Source of the DNA: Bacteroidaceae bacterium
GTDB lineage: Bacteria; Bacteroidota; Bacteroidia; Bacteroidales; Bacteroidaceae
DNA: 11,403 nt
Reading direction: 5' to 3'
NCBI GenBank assembly: GCA_017551845.1
Contig: JAFZKR010000057.1
Coordinates: 1 to 11,403 of the forward strand
The notes under the pieces were generated by a model. It saw only the letters and a program-made list of their open reading frames with translations, was not told the origin of the DNA and ran no database searches. Position 1 is the stretch's first letter, and each line of letters starts with the position of its first letter. Both the position numbers and the translations under genes were made by a program. Below are positions 1 through 6,427 of this stretch, piece by piece.

Positions 1-30
1 AATAAGCGTCCCGATGGGGCGCTTATTTTT
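1..30 (+). terminator. Intrinsic terminator of a plus-strand gene lying left of the window
   Basis: Bases 1-12 pair with 16-27 around a 3-nt loop, giving a 12-bp stem, followed by a T run ending at 30. The only non-Watson-Crick pair (T9 with G19) is a G-U wobble in plus-strand RNA but an A-C mismatch in minus-strand RNA, so it was probably built for a plus-strand transcript. The gene it serves lies outside the window. It may also limit read-out from the convergent LytTR gene. Confidence 0.75.
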
Positions 31-65
31 GTGGGTGAAGATGGATGAGAAGATTGACCTCTATT

Positions 66-881
66 TTATTTGGATAATAATGAAGCGATGGTATCGCGGT
101 AGGAACGGCTGACGGGTATGGGATTGATACCCTCCTGATCAAGAATGACGTAGAGGTTACCGCGGTCATTGTTGAAGAATTTTACCTTAGCAATATTAAT
201 AAGGTAGGAGCGATGGCATCGAGTTATATATACCTCCAGTTCATCTTCAATATTCTTGTCTGTGGTACGTATCATGGAGTTGCGGACAGAACCATCCTGC
301 TCATAGAAGACCTTTACGTAATTATCCTCTGATACGGCGTAGAGTATGTCCATTATCCTGAGCGAGAGCTTTATGTTACCCTTGTTGTCATGAATTGATA
401 CAATGAGTGCACCGTTTGGTCTTGAAGGACTGCTGCCGGCTTGAACCTTCAGGCCGTGTGCGTAGCCGAACAGGTACGCTATGATATATGGAATAACCAG
501 TATGAGGAAAATGCAGAAGAGTGCCCTTGGAAACAGATCCTTAAGCGCGGTATTATCCTGCTTGACAAGAATGCTTATGGCTACATAGATGATTGATATT
601 ATCAGCACCTCCGCAAGAGAAAAAAAAATCAGTCCTTTTATACCCACTCCATACTGACGGTTCAAATCCATGAGCAGAACCTTGCTTGACATTAGGAACA
701 GTACAGAGAACGCATACATGGTTACTGTGCCAAGCAGTTTGTAACCGTCCCTTAGAGTAAACCAATAGGTTGATGAAAATGGCGAATAGAGTTGTAAAAA
801 AAGTATGGAGAACGCCACAATGAACACCACCGTAAGGAAAAGGAATTTCCTGGTGAACATATAATCCGGCAGTTTATTCAT
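66..881 (-). CDS. Membrane-anchored LytTR-family transcriptional regulator
   Basis: A 271-residue protein with two parts. The N-terminal half has four hydrophobic segments (about residues 13-32, 48-70, 83-105 and 118-140), so it should sit in the inner membrane. The C-terminal part (about 165-270) reads as a LytTR DNA-binding domain: a basic stretch with DILYAVSEDNYVKVFY (178-193), then IRTTDKNIED and the typical CHRSYLINIAKVK segment (222-234). There is no receiver domain as in AgrA/LytR response regulators and no kinase domain. It is therefore a one-component membrane regulator, a type common in Bacteroidetes. Its target and signal cannot be read from sequence. It is divergent from the acyl-CoA ligase gene across a palindrome that might be an operator. 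A good promoter lies just upstream at 903-934. The family call is firm; the role is unknown. Confidence 0.85.
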   Translation of the reverse strand: MNKLPDYMFTRKFLFLTVVFIVAFSILFLQLYSPFSSTYWFTLRDGYKLLGTVTMYAFSVLFLMSSKVLLMDLNRQYGVGIKGLIFFSLAEVLIISIIYVAISILVKQDNTALKDLFPRALFCIFLILVIPYIIAYLFGYAHGLKVQAGSSPSRPNGALIVSIHDNKGNIKLSLRIMDILYAVSEDNYVKVFYEQDGSVRNSMIRTTDKNIEDELEVYITRCHRSYLINIAKVKFFNNDRGNLYVILDQEGINPIPVSRSYRDTIASLLSK

Positions 882-902
882 AGGGTGTCTGTTTATGTTT
901 CG

Positions 903-934
903 CGAAGATAAGGTTTTTTATCATACTGCCCAAA
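903..934 (-). promoter_or_regulatory. Promoter of the LytTR regulator gene
   Basis: On the minus strand TTTG (931-934) is followed after exactly 20 bp by TATCTTCG (903-910). This matches the Bacteroidetes -33 TTTG / -7 TAnnTTTG pattern with one mismatch. Transcription would start near 895, giving a leader of about 15 nt before the ATG at 881. It is the most complete -33/-7 pair in the window. Confidence 0.65.
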
Positions 935-941
935 TATGGGG

Positions 942-983
942 TGTGGTGAATTGCCGGAGGCAAATATGCGGCATTTCACCACA
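942..983. repeat. 42-bp imperfect palindrome between divergent promoters
   Basis: Bases 942-956 (TGTGGTGAATTGCCG) pair with 969-983 (CGGCATTTCACCACA) with one T-T mismatch (951/974), around a 12-bp centre. It begins 7 bp upstream of the -33 element of the LytTR gene and ends about 60 bp before the ligase -7 box. No U run follows on either strand in a way that suggests a terminator. Position and symmetry suggest an operator for a dimeric regulator, but this is inference. LytTR proteins usually bind direct repeats, so the neighbouring regulator is not the obvious ligand. Confidence 0.5.
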
Positions 984-1019
984 TGTTTTGTATCGGATGC
1001 CCCAAAAACGCAAATAAAC

Positions 1020-1050
1020 TATGTTCGCGCGTGTTAATGAGGTACCTTTG
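1020..1050 (+). promoter_or_regulatory. Promoter of the acyl-CoA ligase gene
   Basis: TACCTTTG at 1043-1050 is a perfect TAnnTTTG -7 box. TATG at 1020-1023 is a one-mismatch -33 element at a 19-bp spacing. The start of transcription would be near 1057. This makes the upstream ATG at 1021 untranslatable from this promoter and favours ATG 1108 (or 1072) as the real start. Confidence 0.6.
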
Positions 1051-1107
1051 CGTCCAAATAAAAAAGTAATTATGGCAAGACTTATTTACAGAACTCCAGA
1101 TTGTGAC

Positions 1108-2757
1108 ATGAACGCTACAAGCGTCATCAAAATGTTTGAAGACAGTTTCCGTCGTCATTGGGACAATCTTGCTTTGTCCGATTTCCGCGGTGAAAGAATA
1201 ACTTACGCCGAGTTGGCCAAACGCATAGCCCGCGTACATGTATTGCTTGAGAACACAGGCATCAAGCCCGGTGATAAGGTTGCACTTTGCGGCAAGAACT
1301 GTCTGGCCTGGGGCGTGGCATTCTTTGGAGTTTATACATACGGTGCAATTCCTGTACCTATCCTGAATGATTTCAAACCCGGTAACGTGCATACGTTGGT
1401 AAACCATTCTGAGGCCAAGCTTCTGATGGTAGGTGATGTTGTACTTACCGGCATGATTCCTGAGGATATGCCCGATATCCTGGGTATGATCCTTATGAAC
1501 GATATGTCACTCAAGTTCAGCCGTTCAAAGGAACTAGACAAGGCAATGGAGACTCTTGACGAGTGCTTTGATAAAAAATATCCTAATGGATTCACAAAAG
1601 AGGATATCAAGTATGAAGCTGAAAAGGATACCAATGACCTGGCCGTCCTGAACTATACTTCAGGTACCACCGGTGATCCTAAGGGAGTTATGGTTCCTTA
1701 CCGTGCAATGCTTGTAAACCTTAAGTTTGCGTGTGGTGTGCTTCCTCTTACCAAGGGTGAGACTGTGGTATCAATACTGCCTATGGCTCATATGTTCGGT
1801 CTGGCATTCCAGCTCATGTTTGAGTTGCTGCTGGGTGCCAGCATCTGCTATCTGGGCAAGATGCCTTCACCCAAGATTCTGTTCGATGCATTCGCCGAGG
1901 AGAAGCCTAAACTTATCATCACCGTACCTCTGGTAATTGAAAAGGTTATCAAGCAGAAGATACAACCCGTTATGGAGAAGCCTCTCATGAAAGTTCTCAT
2001 GGCTATTCCCGGAATAAACCGCATAATTGGCGGAAAAATCCGCACCAAGATCATTGATGCATTCGGTGGTGAGATGGATTGCCTCATAGTAGGCGGTGCT
2101 GCTCTGAATGCTGATGTTGAGAAGATTTTGCGTAAACTGCATTTCCCATACACCGTTGGTTACGGCAGCACAGAGTGCGCTCCGCTTATCTCATACGTTG
2201 ATTGGGAGAAATATAAGGCCGGTTCCTGCGGTATTGCCGTTCCGGGTTGTCCTGTCCAGGTGTTCAGTGATGCTCCGGGCAATGTGGGCGAATTACTGGT
2301 AAAGGGTGACAATGTTATGCTTGGTTACTATAAGAATCCTAATGCTACACGTGACGTTATTGATCCCGAGGGTTGGTTCCATACCGGCGACCTGGGTACA
2401 ATTGACAAGCAGGGTTATATCTTCATAAAGGGCCGCAGCAAGAACATGATTCTTGGTCCTTCAGGTCAGAATATATACCCTGAGGAGATTGAGGATATGT
2501 ACATGAATCTGCAATTTGTATCTGAGGTGCTGGTGGTAGAACGTAGCCGTAAACTTGTCGCCCTGGTATTCCCTGATTACGAGGCAGGCAAGGCTGCCGG
2601 TCTGAATGAGCAGCAGGTGCTGGCACATCTTGAGGCTGACCGAAAGAAGATTAATGAGATGCTTCCCGGTTACTCACAGGTTTCAAAACTTGAGATCCGT
2701 ACCGAGCCGTTTGAGAAAACTCCCAAGCGCAGCATCCGCCGCGGACTATATAAATAA
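1108..2757 (+). CDS. AMP-forming long-chain fatty acid-CoA ligase (acyl-CoA synthetase)
   Basis: An ANL-superfamily enzyme that should activate a fatty acid with ATP to acyl-AMP and then form acyl-CoA. Numbered from ATG 1108 (549 residues), it has the P-loop TSGTTGDPKG (184-193), YGSTE (352-356), the HTGD motif (425-428), the hinge KGRSKN (441-446) and the C-terminal KTPKRSIRR (537-545) with the lysine that serves adenylation. The reading frame is open back to ATG 1021 (578 residues) and also has ATG 1072. I chose 1108 because a perfect -7 box lies at 1043-1050 and because homologues as I recall them begin close to the xxFEDSFRRHW segment. Without a visible beta-oxidation cluster, a role in using exogenous fatty acids for lipids is more likely than degradation; this is inference. 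The exact chain length preference cannot be read. Confidence 0.9.
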   Translation: MNATSVIKMFEDSFRRHWDNLALSDFRGERITYAELAKRIARVHVLLENTGIKPGDKVALCGKNCLAWGVAFFGVYTYGAIPVPILNDFKPGNVHTLVNHSEAKLLMVGDVVLTGMIPEDMPDILGMILMNDMSLKFSRSKELDKAMETLDECFDKKYPNGFTKEDIKYEAEKDTNDLAVLNYTSGTTGDPKGVMVPYRAMLVNLKFACGVLPLTKGETVVSILPMAHMFGLAFQLMFELLLGASICYLGKMPSPKILFDAFAEEKPKLIITVPLVIEKVIKQKIQPVMEKPLMKVLMAIPGINRIIGGKIRTKIIDAFGGEMDCLIVGGAALNADVEKILRKLHFPYTVGYGSTECAPLISYVDWEKYKAGSCGIAVPGCPVQVFSDAPGNVGELLVKGDNVMLGYYKNPNATRDVIDPEGWFHTGDLGTIDKQGYIFIKGRSKNMILGPSGQNIYPEEIEDMYMNLQFVSEVLVVERSRKLVALVFPDYEAGKAAGLNEQQVLAHLEADRKKINEMLPGYSQVSKLEIRTEPFEKTPKRSIRRGLYK

Positions 2758-2768
2758 ATGAATTGAAC

Positions 2769-2819
2769 TTGAATTGAAAAATAGAGGGCCCAGCATAGAC
2801 CCTCTATTTTTCAATTCAA
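2769..2819. terminator. Bidirectional terminator with a perfect 20-bp stem
   Basis: Bases 2769-2788 pair perfectly with 2800-2819 around an 11-nt loop (2789-2799). The stem top is GC-rich (GAGGG/CCCTC) and its lower half is A-rich on the left and T-rich on the right, so it ends in a U-rich arm in either direction. It lies between convergent genes: 12 bp after the ligase stop, and overlapping the last codons and TGA stop (2811-2813) of the minus-strand hydrolase. Confidence 0.85.
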
Positions 2820-3392
2820 CTGGAGGATTTGCTTGATCAGCGGAACGACGGCGGTCTTTAAGGATTTGTCGTTCAGGCGATGCTCACCGTCGAAACGCTC
2901 GGCATTAGGATAGTACTTCTTAAACAGGTCGTAACAATTGACTGTAGTATCGTGGATGCCGAACAGACCATAAGTGTTCTCGCGGTCAAAATCAGTAATA
3001 CCCTTGAACTGCTGACGCTCCATCATGTTGAAGTTCTTTACAATCTGACCCGTAATCTTGAAAATCTTGGCACCATCTTTGCGTCCGTTCTGGAAAGGAT
3101 ATGTGGTGTTGGCCTTCATAACCTTTGACATTGTGGACATGTTGAACGATGGATTCACACAAATCTTTTTGTATCCGAACATCTGCTGGGCATACATGGC
3201 GCCCATTGACGTACCTACAATAATATCCGGTTCCTGTTCTTCAACATATTGTTTCAGATAAGGCAATGCCTCAACCGGGTCAACGGGAATATCGGGAGCA
3301 CACACTTCAAGATCGGGAAGCATACGGCGCAAGCTCTCTACCGTACCGCTGGCTCCTGATGACATAAAACCGTGAAAATAGACGAGCTTCAT
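2811..3392 (-). CDS. YqiA/UPF0227-like alpha/beta-fold hydrolase
   Basis: A compact 193-residue cytosolic alpha/beta hydrolase with no signal peptide. It opens with LVYFHGF (3-9), giving the HGF oxyanion turn. The nucleophile elbow is GTSMG (60-64) with Ser62. Likely acid and base are Asp148 in GIHD and His171 in GEHRLND. Size, the early HGF and the SMG elbow fit the YqiA/YcfP esterase group (family knowledge); the substrate is unknown, although YqiA of E. coli acts on acyl-CoA and short esters. Its ATG shares one base with the proC stop (TAATG on the minus strand), so the two are probably translated from one mRNA. The stop codon lies inside the bidirectional terminator. A direct metabolic link to proline synthesis is not evident. 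Confidence 0.8.
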   Translation of the reverse strand: MKLVYFHGFMSSGASGTVESLRRMLPDLEVCAPDIPVDPVEALPYLKQYVEEQEPDIIVGTSMGAMYAQQMFGYKKICVNPSFNMSTMSKVMKANTTYPFQNGRKDGAKIFKITGQIVKNFNMMERQQFKGITDFDRENTYGLFGIHDTTVNCYDLFKKYYPNAERFDGEHRLNDKSLKTAVVPLIKQILQLN

Positions 3393-4180
3393 TATTTGCC
3401 GGCCTTGAGGCCTTTGATGACAGCGTTTGTGAATCCGGCCTCCTCCATAGCGTTCAGACCCTTGATGGTGATTCCACCGGGAGTTGTCACCTTGTCAACC
3501 TCCTGCTCGGGATGCGAACCGTGAGCCAGAAGCAGTTCAACTGCACCCTTGATAGTCCCCAGCACAATCTCTTGAGCATCCCTGGGATAGAAGCCCATCT
3601 CAACGCCGCCCTCAACGTTGGCGCGGATGTAACGAAACACATATGCTATGCCGCATGATGCAAGTGCTGTGCCTGCGGTCATCTGTTTCTCCTCAACCTG
3701 CTTGGCAAAACCTACCTGACCGAACAGTCTCTGTATCAGGTCCATATTCTTCTTGGTCGCGGTGTTTGAGCAGTAGAAGAATACTCCCGCACCTACCTCT
3801 ACTGCGATATTGGGAATAAGATAAACAACCTGAGGCTTTTCGGAACCCTTTTCAAAAAGCTCAGCCAGTTTGTCAAGACCAACACCGGCGGCTATTGATA
3901 TTATGAGTTGCTTCTTGTAATCAAGAACAGCCTTAACCTCTTCAACAGCTGAGGGTAGGATCCAAGGCTTAACTGCGAAAAGCACAATATCGGCACTCAT
4001 TACGGCCTTTACATTCTCCTTTGATGTGCCTATTCCCGGTACATCCTTCTTAAGAGCATCTAGTGTGGCATCACTACGGTCGCAGCATGTGATATCCTTT
4101 GCTGCGAATACTTTATTAGCTGCAAATCCTCTGGCAATTGCGCCTCCCATGTTTCCGGCGCCGATAATTGTGATCTTCAT
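3392..4180 (-). CDS. proC: Pyrroline-5-carboxylate reductase
   Basis: The last step of proline synthesis: NAD(P)H-dependent reduction of 1-pyrroline-5-carboxylate to L-proline in the cytosol. The 262-residue length is usual for the family. The N-terminal Rossmann fold has GAGNMGGAI (7-15), then FAVKP (68-72) and SIAAGV (95-100). The family motif MPNTP appears as IPNIA (122-126). The C-terminal dimer/active-site helices include TALASCGIAYVFRYIRA (171-187) and the signature VTTPGGIT (231-238). The CGIAY form in place of the usual SGPAY resembles Bacteroidales ProC proteins as I remember them. It is the first gene of a two-gene operon with the small hydrolase downstream, and has its own promoter at 4208-4239. 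Confidence 0.93.
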   Translation of the reverse strand: MKITIIGAGNMGGAIARGFAANKVFAAKDITCCDRSDATLDALKKDVPGIGTSKENVKAVMSADIVLFAVKPWILPSAVEEVKAVLDYKKQLIISIAAGVGLDKLAELFEKGSEKPQVVYLIPNIAVEVGAGVFFYCSNTATKKNMDLIQRLFGQVGFAKQVEEKQMTAGTALASCGIAYVFRYIRANVEGGVEMGFYPRDAQEIVLGTIKGAVELLLAHGSHPEQEVDKVTTPGGITIKGLNAMEEAGFTNAVIKGLKAGK

Positions 4181-4207
4181 ATCCCCTACGTGTTAAGGTT
4201 TATGACG

Positions 4208-4239
4208 CGAAATTACACTTAATTTGTGTTTGGTGCAAT
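4208..4239 (-). promoter_or_regulatory. Promoter of the proC operon
   Basis: On the minus strand ATTG (4236-4239) is followed after 20 bp by TAATTTCG (4208-4215), a one-mismatch version of TAnnTTTG. Transcription would start near 4200, about 20 nt before the ATG at 4180. It lies downstream of the candidate RNA terminator at 4358-4388, so proC does not need transcription from further upstream. Confidence 0.55.
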
Positions 4240-4357
4240 AGAATAATTATTTTGCTCACTGTAATAGAAATATTTATACATTTGTCTTCCAAATGGTGTA
4301 GATAGCATAGGAAATGGTGCATTCATGTCCGCAAAAGGGACGGTTCCTACTGCGTAC
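4240..4357. other. Non-coding stretch between proC promoter and RNA terminator
   Basis: AT-rich sequence with no convincing gene. AAATGGTG occurs twice about 25 bp apart (near 4290 and 4313). The stretch TCCGCAAAAGGGAC (4329-4342) loosely resembles TCCGCAGGGAC at 4404-4414 inside the RNA candidate, so part of it may be an older duplicate or an alternative pairing partner. Nothing firmer is visible. Confidence 0.35.
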
Positions 4358-4388
4358 AAAAAAAAATGAATTCACTCGCGTGAACTCA
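4358..4388 (-). terminator. Intrinsic terminator of the candidate small RNA
   Basis: In minus-strand RNA, UGAGUUCAC (4380-4388) pairs with GUGAAUUCA (4367-4375) over 9 bp with a GCGA tetraloop (4376-4379), followed by nine U (4358-4366). The one G-U wobble would be an A-C mismatch in plus-strand RNA, which indicates minus-strand transcription. It can also end nadE read-through. Confidence 0.8.
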
Positions 4389-4464
4389 ATTTTTTCAATT
4401 TCCTCCGCAGGGACCTTTTCCCTTTGGAGTGGACCTTGCAATTTTCACAAATTCTCGGGTCCGG

Positions 4465-4492
4465 AACCTAATTACTAACCTAATTACTAACC
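4465..4492. repeat. 12-bp tandem repeat, 2.3 copies
   Basis: AACCTAATTACT occurs twice head to tail (4465-4476, 4477-4488) and a third partial copy AACC follows (4489-4492), with no mismatch. The next bases AATTAA continue as a pairing partner for TAATT of copy two. It lies near the 5' end of the candidate RNA. Two copies are too few to call an array of any known type. Confidence 0.8.
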
Positions 4493-4530
4493 AATTAATG
4501 CTTATGAGAATTATCCTTTGTTTTCGACTG

Positions 4531-4538
4531 CAAAGGTC
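4531..4538 (-). promoter_or_regulatory. Weak -7-like box for the candidate small RNA
   Basis: On the minus strand GACCTTTG fits TAnnTTTG except for the first base. I see no TTTG at the -33 distance. CCTTTG and CAAAGG (4531-4536 and 4515-4520) also form a short inverted repeat here. Useful only as a rough guide to the 5' end of the RNA. Confidence 0.3.
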
Positions 4539-4664
4539 GGCACTTTTTGCACACGTTGTTATTTAAAGTATTTAAAAGCGATGAAAACAATGTTAACAAA
4601 AACATGGAACAATTGCCACATTAAAAGATTGATAATCAATGGTTAAGTCGCGTTTTACAATCTC
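4539..4664. other. Non-coding stretch downstream of nadE
   Basis: AT-rich sequence with short palindromes: TGTTAACA near 4591 and ATTGATAATCAAT at 4628-4640. On the minus strand the latter can form a 5-bp hairpin followed by CTTTT, at best a weak terminator for nadE. No gene is supported. Confidence 0.35.
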
Positions 4665-6398
4665 TCAATCAAGTTCTTCAAGCCATAAAGTGCCTGAAAC
4701 ATCACTCGGCATTACCCAACCGCCTCTTGGGGAAAGTGAAATACCGAACACATCAGGACCATCCGGCATGCAGGAACGCTTGAACTGCTGACCGAAGAAA
4801 CGTTTCAGGAAGACCTTAAGCCAACGTTTGATTTCATCCCTGCTGTACTCACCTGCAAAAGCCTCAGTTGCAAGTTCAAGTATCTCCACGGGAGAGAGGC
4901 TACGCCCCATAAAATACCAGATAAAGAAATCGTGCAGGCGATACGGGCCTATTATGTCTTCAGTTTTCTGGGTTTGATTTCCGCCAGGCAATAGCTCAGG
5001 ACTTATCGGTGTATCTATCACATCAAGCAGATAGGGTTTCACCTGAGCGTCAAGCCTGTTTCCGGCCACATACCTTATTATATGCTGAATAGCGGTTTTG
5101 GGGACACCTCCGTTAACAGCGTACATGGACATGTGATCTCCGTTATATGTGCACCAGCCCAAAGCGAGCTCCGACAAATCCCCTGTACCGACCACAAGCG
5201 CCCCTATCTCATTAGCCACATCCATGAGAATCTGGGTGCGCTCACGCGCCTGAGCATTCTCGTATGCCGAATCATGTATGGAAGGGTCATGACCTATATC
5301 CTGCAAGTGCTGGAGGCATGCAGCCTTTATGTTTATCTCGCGCCAGTCAACGCCTAGAGTAGCCATCAGACTGACAGCATTGTTATAGGTACGATCCGTG
5401 GTTCCGAATCCGGGCATCGTTATACCTGTCACATTCTTGCGGTCCAACCCCATGCTGTCAATCGTACAAACACACACCAACAGGGCAAGAGTGGAATCAA
5501 GTCCTCCCGATACGCCCAATACAACCTTCCTTATACCGGTATGTTTAAGCCTTGTACGAAGAGCACCGCACTGTATGGCAAACGCCTCCCGGGCCTTACG
5601 TTCCTTGTCGCAGCACATGAAGGGATCAGCCGATACACCTTCAAGGCCCATCTCCGGCGCAGCAACCTTCGGCCCCATTGAACCCTTTACCTCAGCCATA
5701 GCCAAGCCGCAGAAAGGTGATTTAAGGACTTTCAGCTCTCCGCATTCAGCAATTGCAGCATAACCGGGATACCAGTAATCCGTACTGGATTCCCCTTCTC
5801 CCGCCGACGCAAGCACAACAGAACAACCGTTGGTTGCCGAATATGAAACAACAGTATTATGAAGACTGTCCAAAGCACCTACCCTGCCCTCAATCGCACT
5901 TGGACAAAGAACTATGCCCTTAAACCTTACGCCTTCCTCCAGTTCGGAAGGAAATGCGACCGACACCGGGCAACCCGAACATGAGTCTATATCAATGGCT
6001 ATACCGATCTGCTTGAACCTCTTGTCGCCAGAAGCATCCGAGAACCATCTATGCACAGGATTCGGCTCTGTCCTGTAGCCCAGCACCTTGCCGCCTTTGA
6101 TGAACGCAACAGCATCATAGAACCGTCCTCCCCTTTCCAGAGGCAAACCTACAACAGCCATCGGTTTGAGTCCTGCAGTTTGCCGTGCAAGCCATTTAAG
6201 TGCCTCTGTTGACCTGGAGACAAGAAGATTATTGCAAAGCAGGTCACCCGCAGTGAATCCTGTCAGGGTTAACATAGGGAAACATATAACTTCAACTCCT
6301 CCTGAGTGCGCCTCCCTGATCAATTCAAGGCACGCACGGGCATTACTCATAGGCTGCGCAAGCCTTACCTGCGGAACCGCTGCTGCAACTTTAATCAT
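4665..6398 (-). CDS. nadE: NAD+ synthetase with a catalytically degenerate glutaminase domain
   Basis: NadE makes NAD+ from nicotinic acid adenine dinucleotide, ATP and an ammonia donor. The C-terminal synthetase domain (about 275-577) looks intact: P-loop SGGLDST (297-303), the GTGDLSELALGWCTYNGD motif (404-421) and GGVPKT (430-435). The N-terminal part (about 1-240) is clearly nitrilase-fold by its opening IKVAAAVPQV, LTLTGFTAGDLL and GESSTDYWYPG. However, the family FPE glutamate is Met42 (FPM, 40-42), the PK-x2-LPxYxEFYExRWF lysine loop is reduced to RTEPNPVHRWF (109-119), and the EICEDLW cysteine segment is absent. At 577 residues it is shorter than the roughly 640 I expect for Bacteroidales glutamine-dependent NadE. 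I infer that it uses free ammonia or a partner amidotransferase. The frame is open throughout, so it is not simply a decayed gene. Confidence 0.88.
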   Translation of the reverse strand: MIKVAAAVPQVRLAQPMSNARACLELIREAHSGGVEVICFPMLTLTGFTAGDLLCNNLLVSRSTEALKWLARQTAGLKPMAVVGLPLERGGRFYDAVAFIKGGKVLGYRTEPNPVHRWFSDASGDKRFKQIGIAIDIDSCSGCPVSVAFPSELEEGVRFKGIVLCPSAIEGRVGALDSLHNTVVSYSATNGCSVVLASAGEGESSTDYWYPGYAAIAECGELKVLKSPFCGLAMAEVKGSMGPKVAAPEMGLEGVSADPFMCCDKERKAREAFAIQCGALRTRLKHTGIRKVVLGVSGGLDSTLALLVCVCTIDSMGLDRKNVTGITMPGFGTTDRTYNNAVSLMATLGVDWREINIKAACLQHLQDIGHDPSIHDSAYENAQARERTQILMDVANEIGALVVGTGDLSELALGWCTYNGDHMSMYAVNGGVPKTAIQHIIRYVAGNRLDAQVKPYLLDVIDTPISPELLPGGNQTQKTEDIIGPYRLHDFFIWYFMGRSLSPVEILELATEAFAGEYSRDEIKRWLKVFLKRFFGQQFKRSCMPDGPDVFGISLSPRGGWVMPSDVSGTLWLEELD

Positions 6399-6427
6399 TA
6401 TATTAATTCTTTAGGTGTAATCTCCAT

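Larger units (their letters stand above)
4358..4524 (-). ncRNA. Candidate structured small RNA upstream of proC
   Basis: Reading on the minus strand, about 167 nt fold into consecutive hairpins. P1: 4493-4497 with 4481-4485, 7-nt loop. P2: GGACC (4458-4462) with GGUCC (4431-4435), a symmetric 4x4 internal loop, then AAUUU/AAAUU capped by a GUGA tetraloop (4445-4448). P3: CUCC (4426-4429) with GGAG (4403-4406), a 2x2 internal loop, then AGGGA/UCCCU with a 5-nt loop. The last is a terminator, described separately. No credible open reading frame is present. GNRA loops, symmetric internal loops and a terminator whose wobble fixes the direction argue for a real RNA. The 5' end is inferred from a weak -7-like box (4531-4538). 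It could instead be the 3' part of the nadE transcript, since no strong terminator follows nadE. I do not recognise the family. Confidence 0.5.

Noticed and set aside
942..983. Palindrome as an intrinsic terminator
   Set aside because: No proper U run follows the stem on either strand, and it lies between divergent promoters rather than after a gene.
976..1407. 143-codon minus-strand open frame across the palindrome and the ligase start
   Set aside because: It lies opposite conserved ligase sequence and a plausible promoter, and its product shows no recognisable domain.
4325..4369. Tiny plus-strand frame (MSAKGTVPTAYKKK)
   Set aside because: Its last codons are just the A run antisense to the RNA terminator, and it has no ribosome binding site or promoter. 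It could be a repeat fragment but not a supported gene.
4465..4492. Tandem repeat as a CRISPR or integron-type array
   Set aside because: Only 2.3 copies of 12 bp with no spacers and no associated genes.
4358..4524. RNA candidate as 6S RNA or a proC riboswitch
   Set aside because: It lacks the single long rod with a central bubble expected for 6S RNA. It is also separated from proC by a strong terminator, about 120 bp and a separate proC promoter.
4665..6398. NadE as a pseudogene
   Set aside because: The frame is intact over the full length, the synthetase domain keeps its motifs, and the gene has a -7 box. Only the glutaminase residues are lost.
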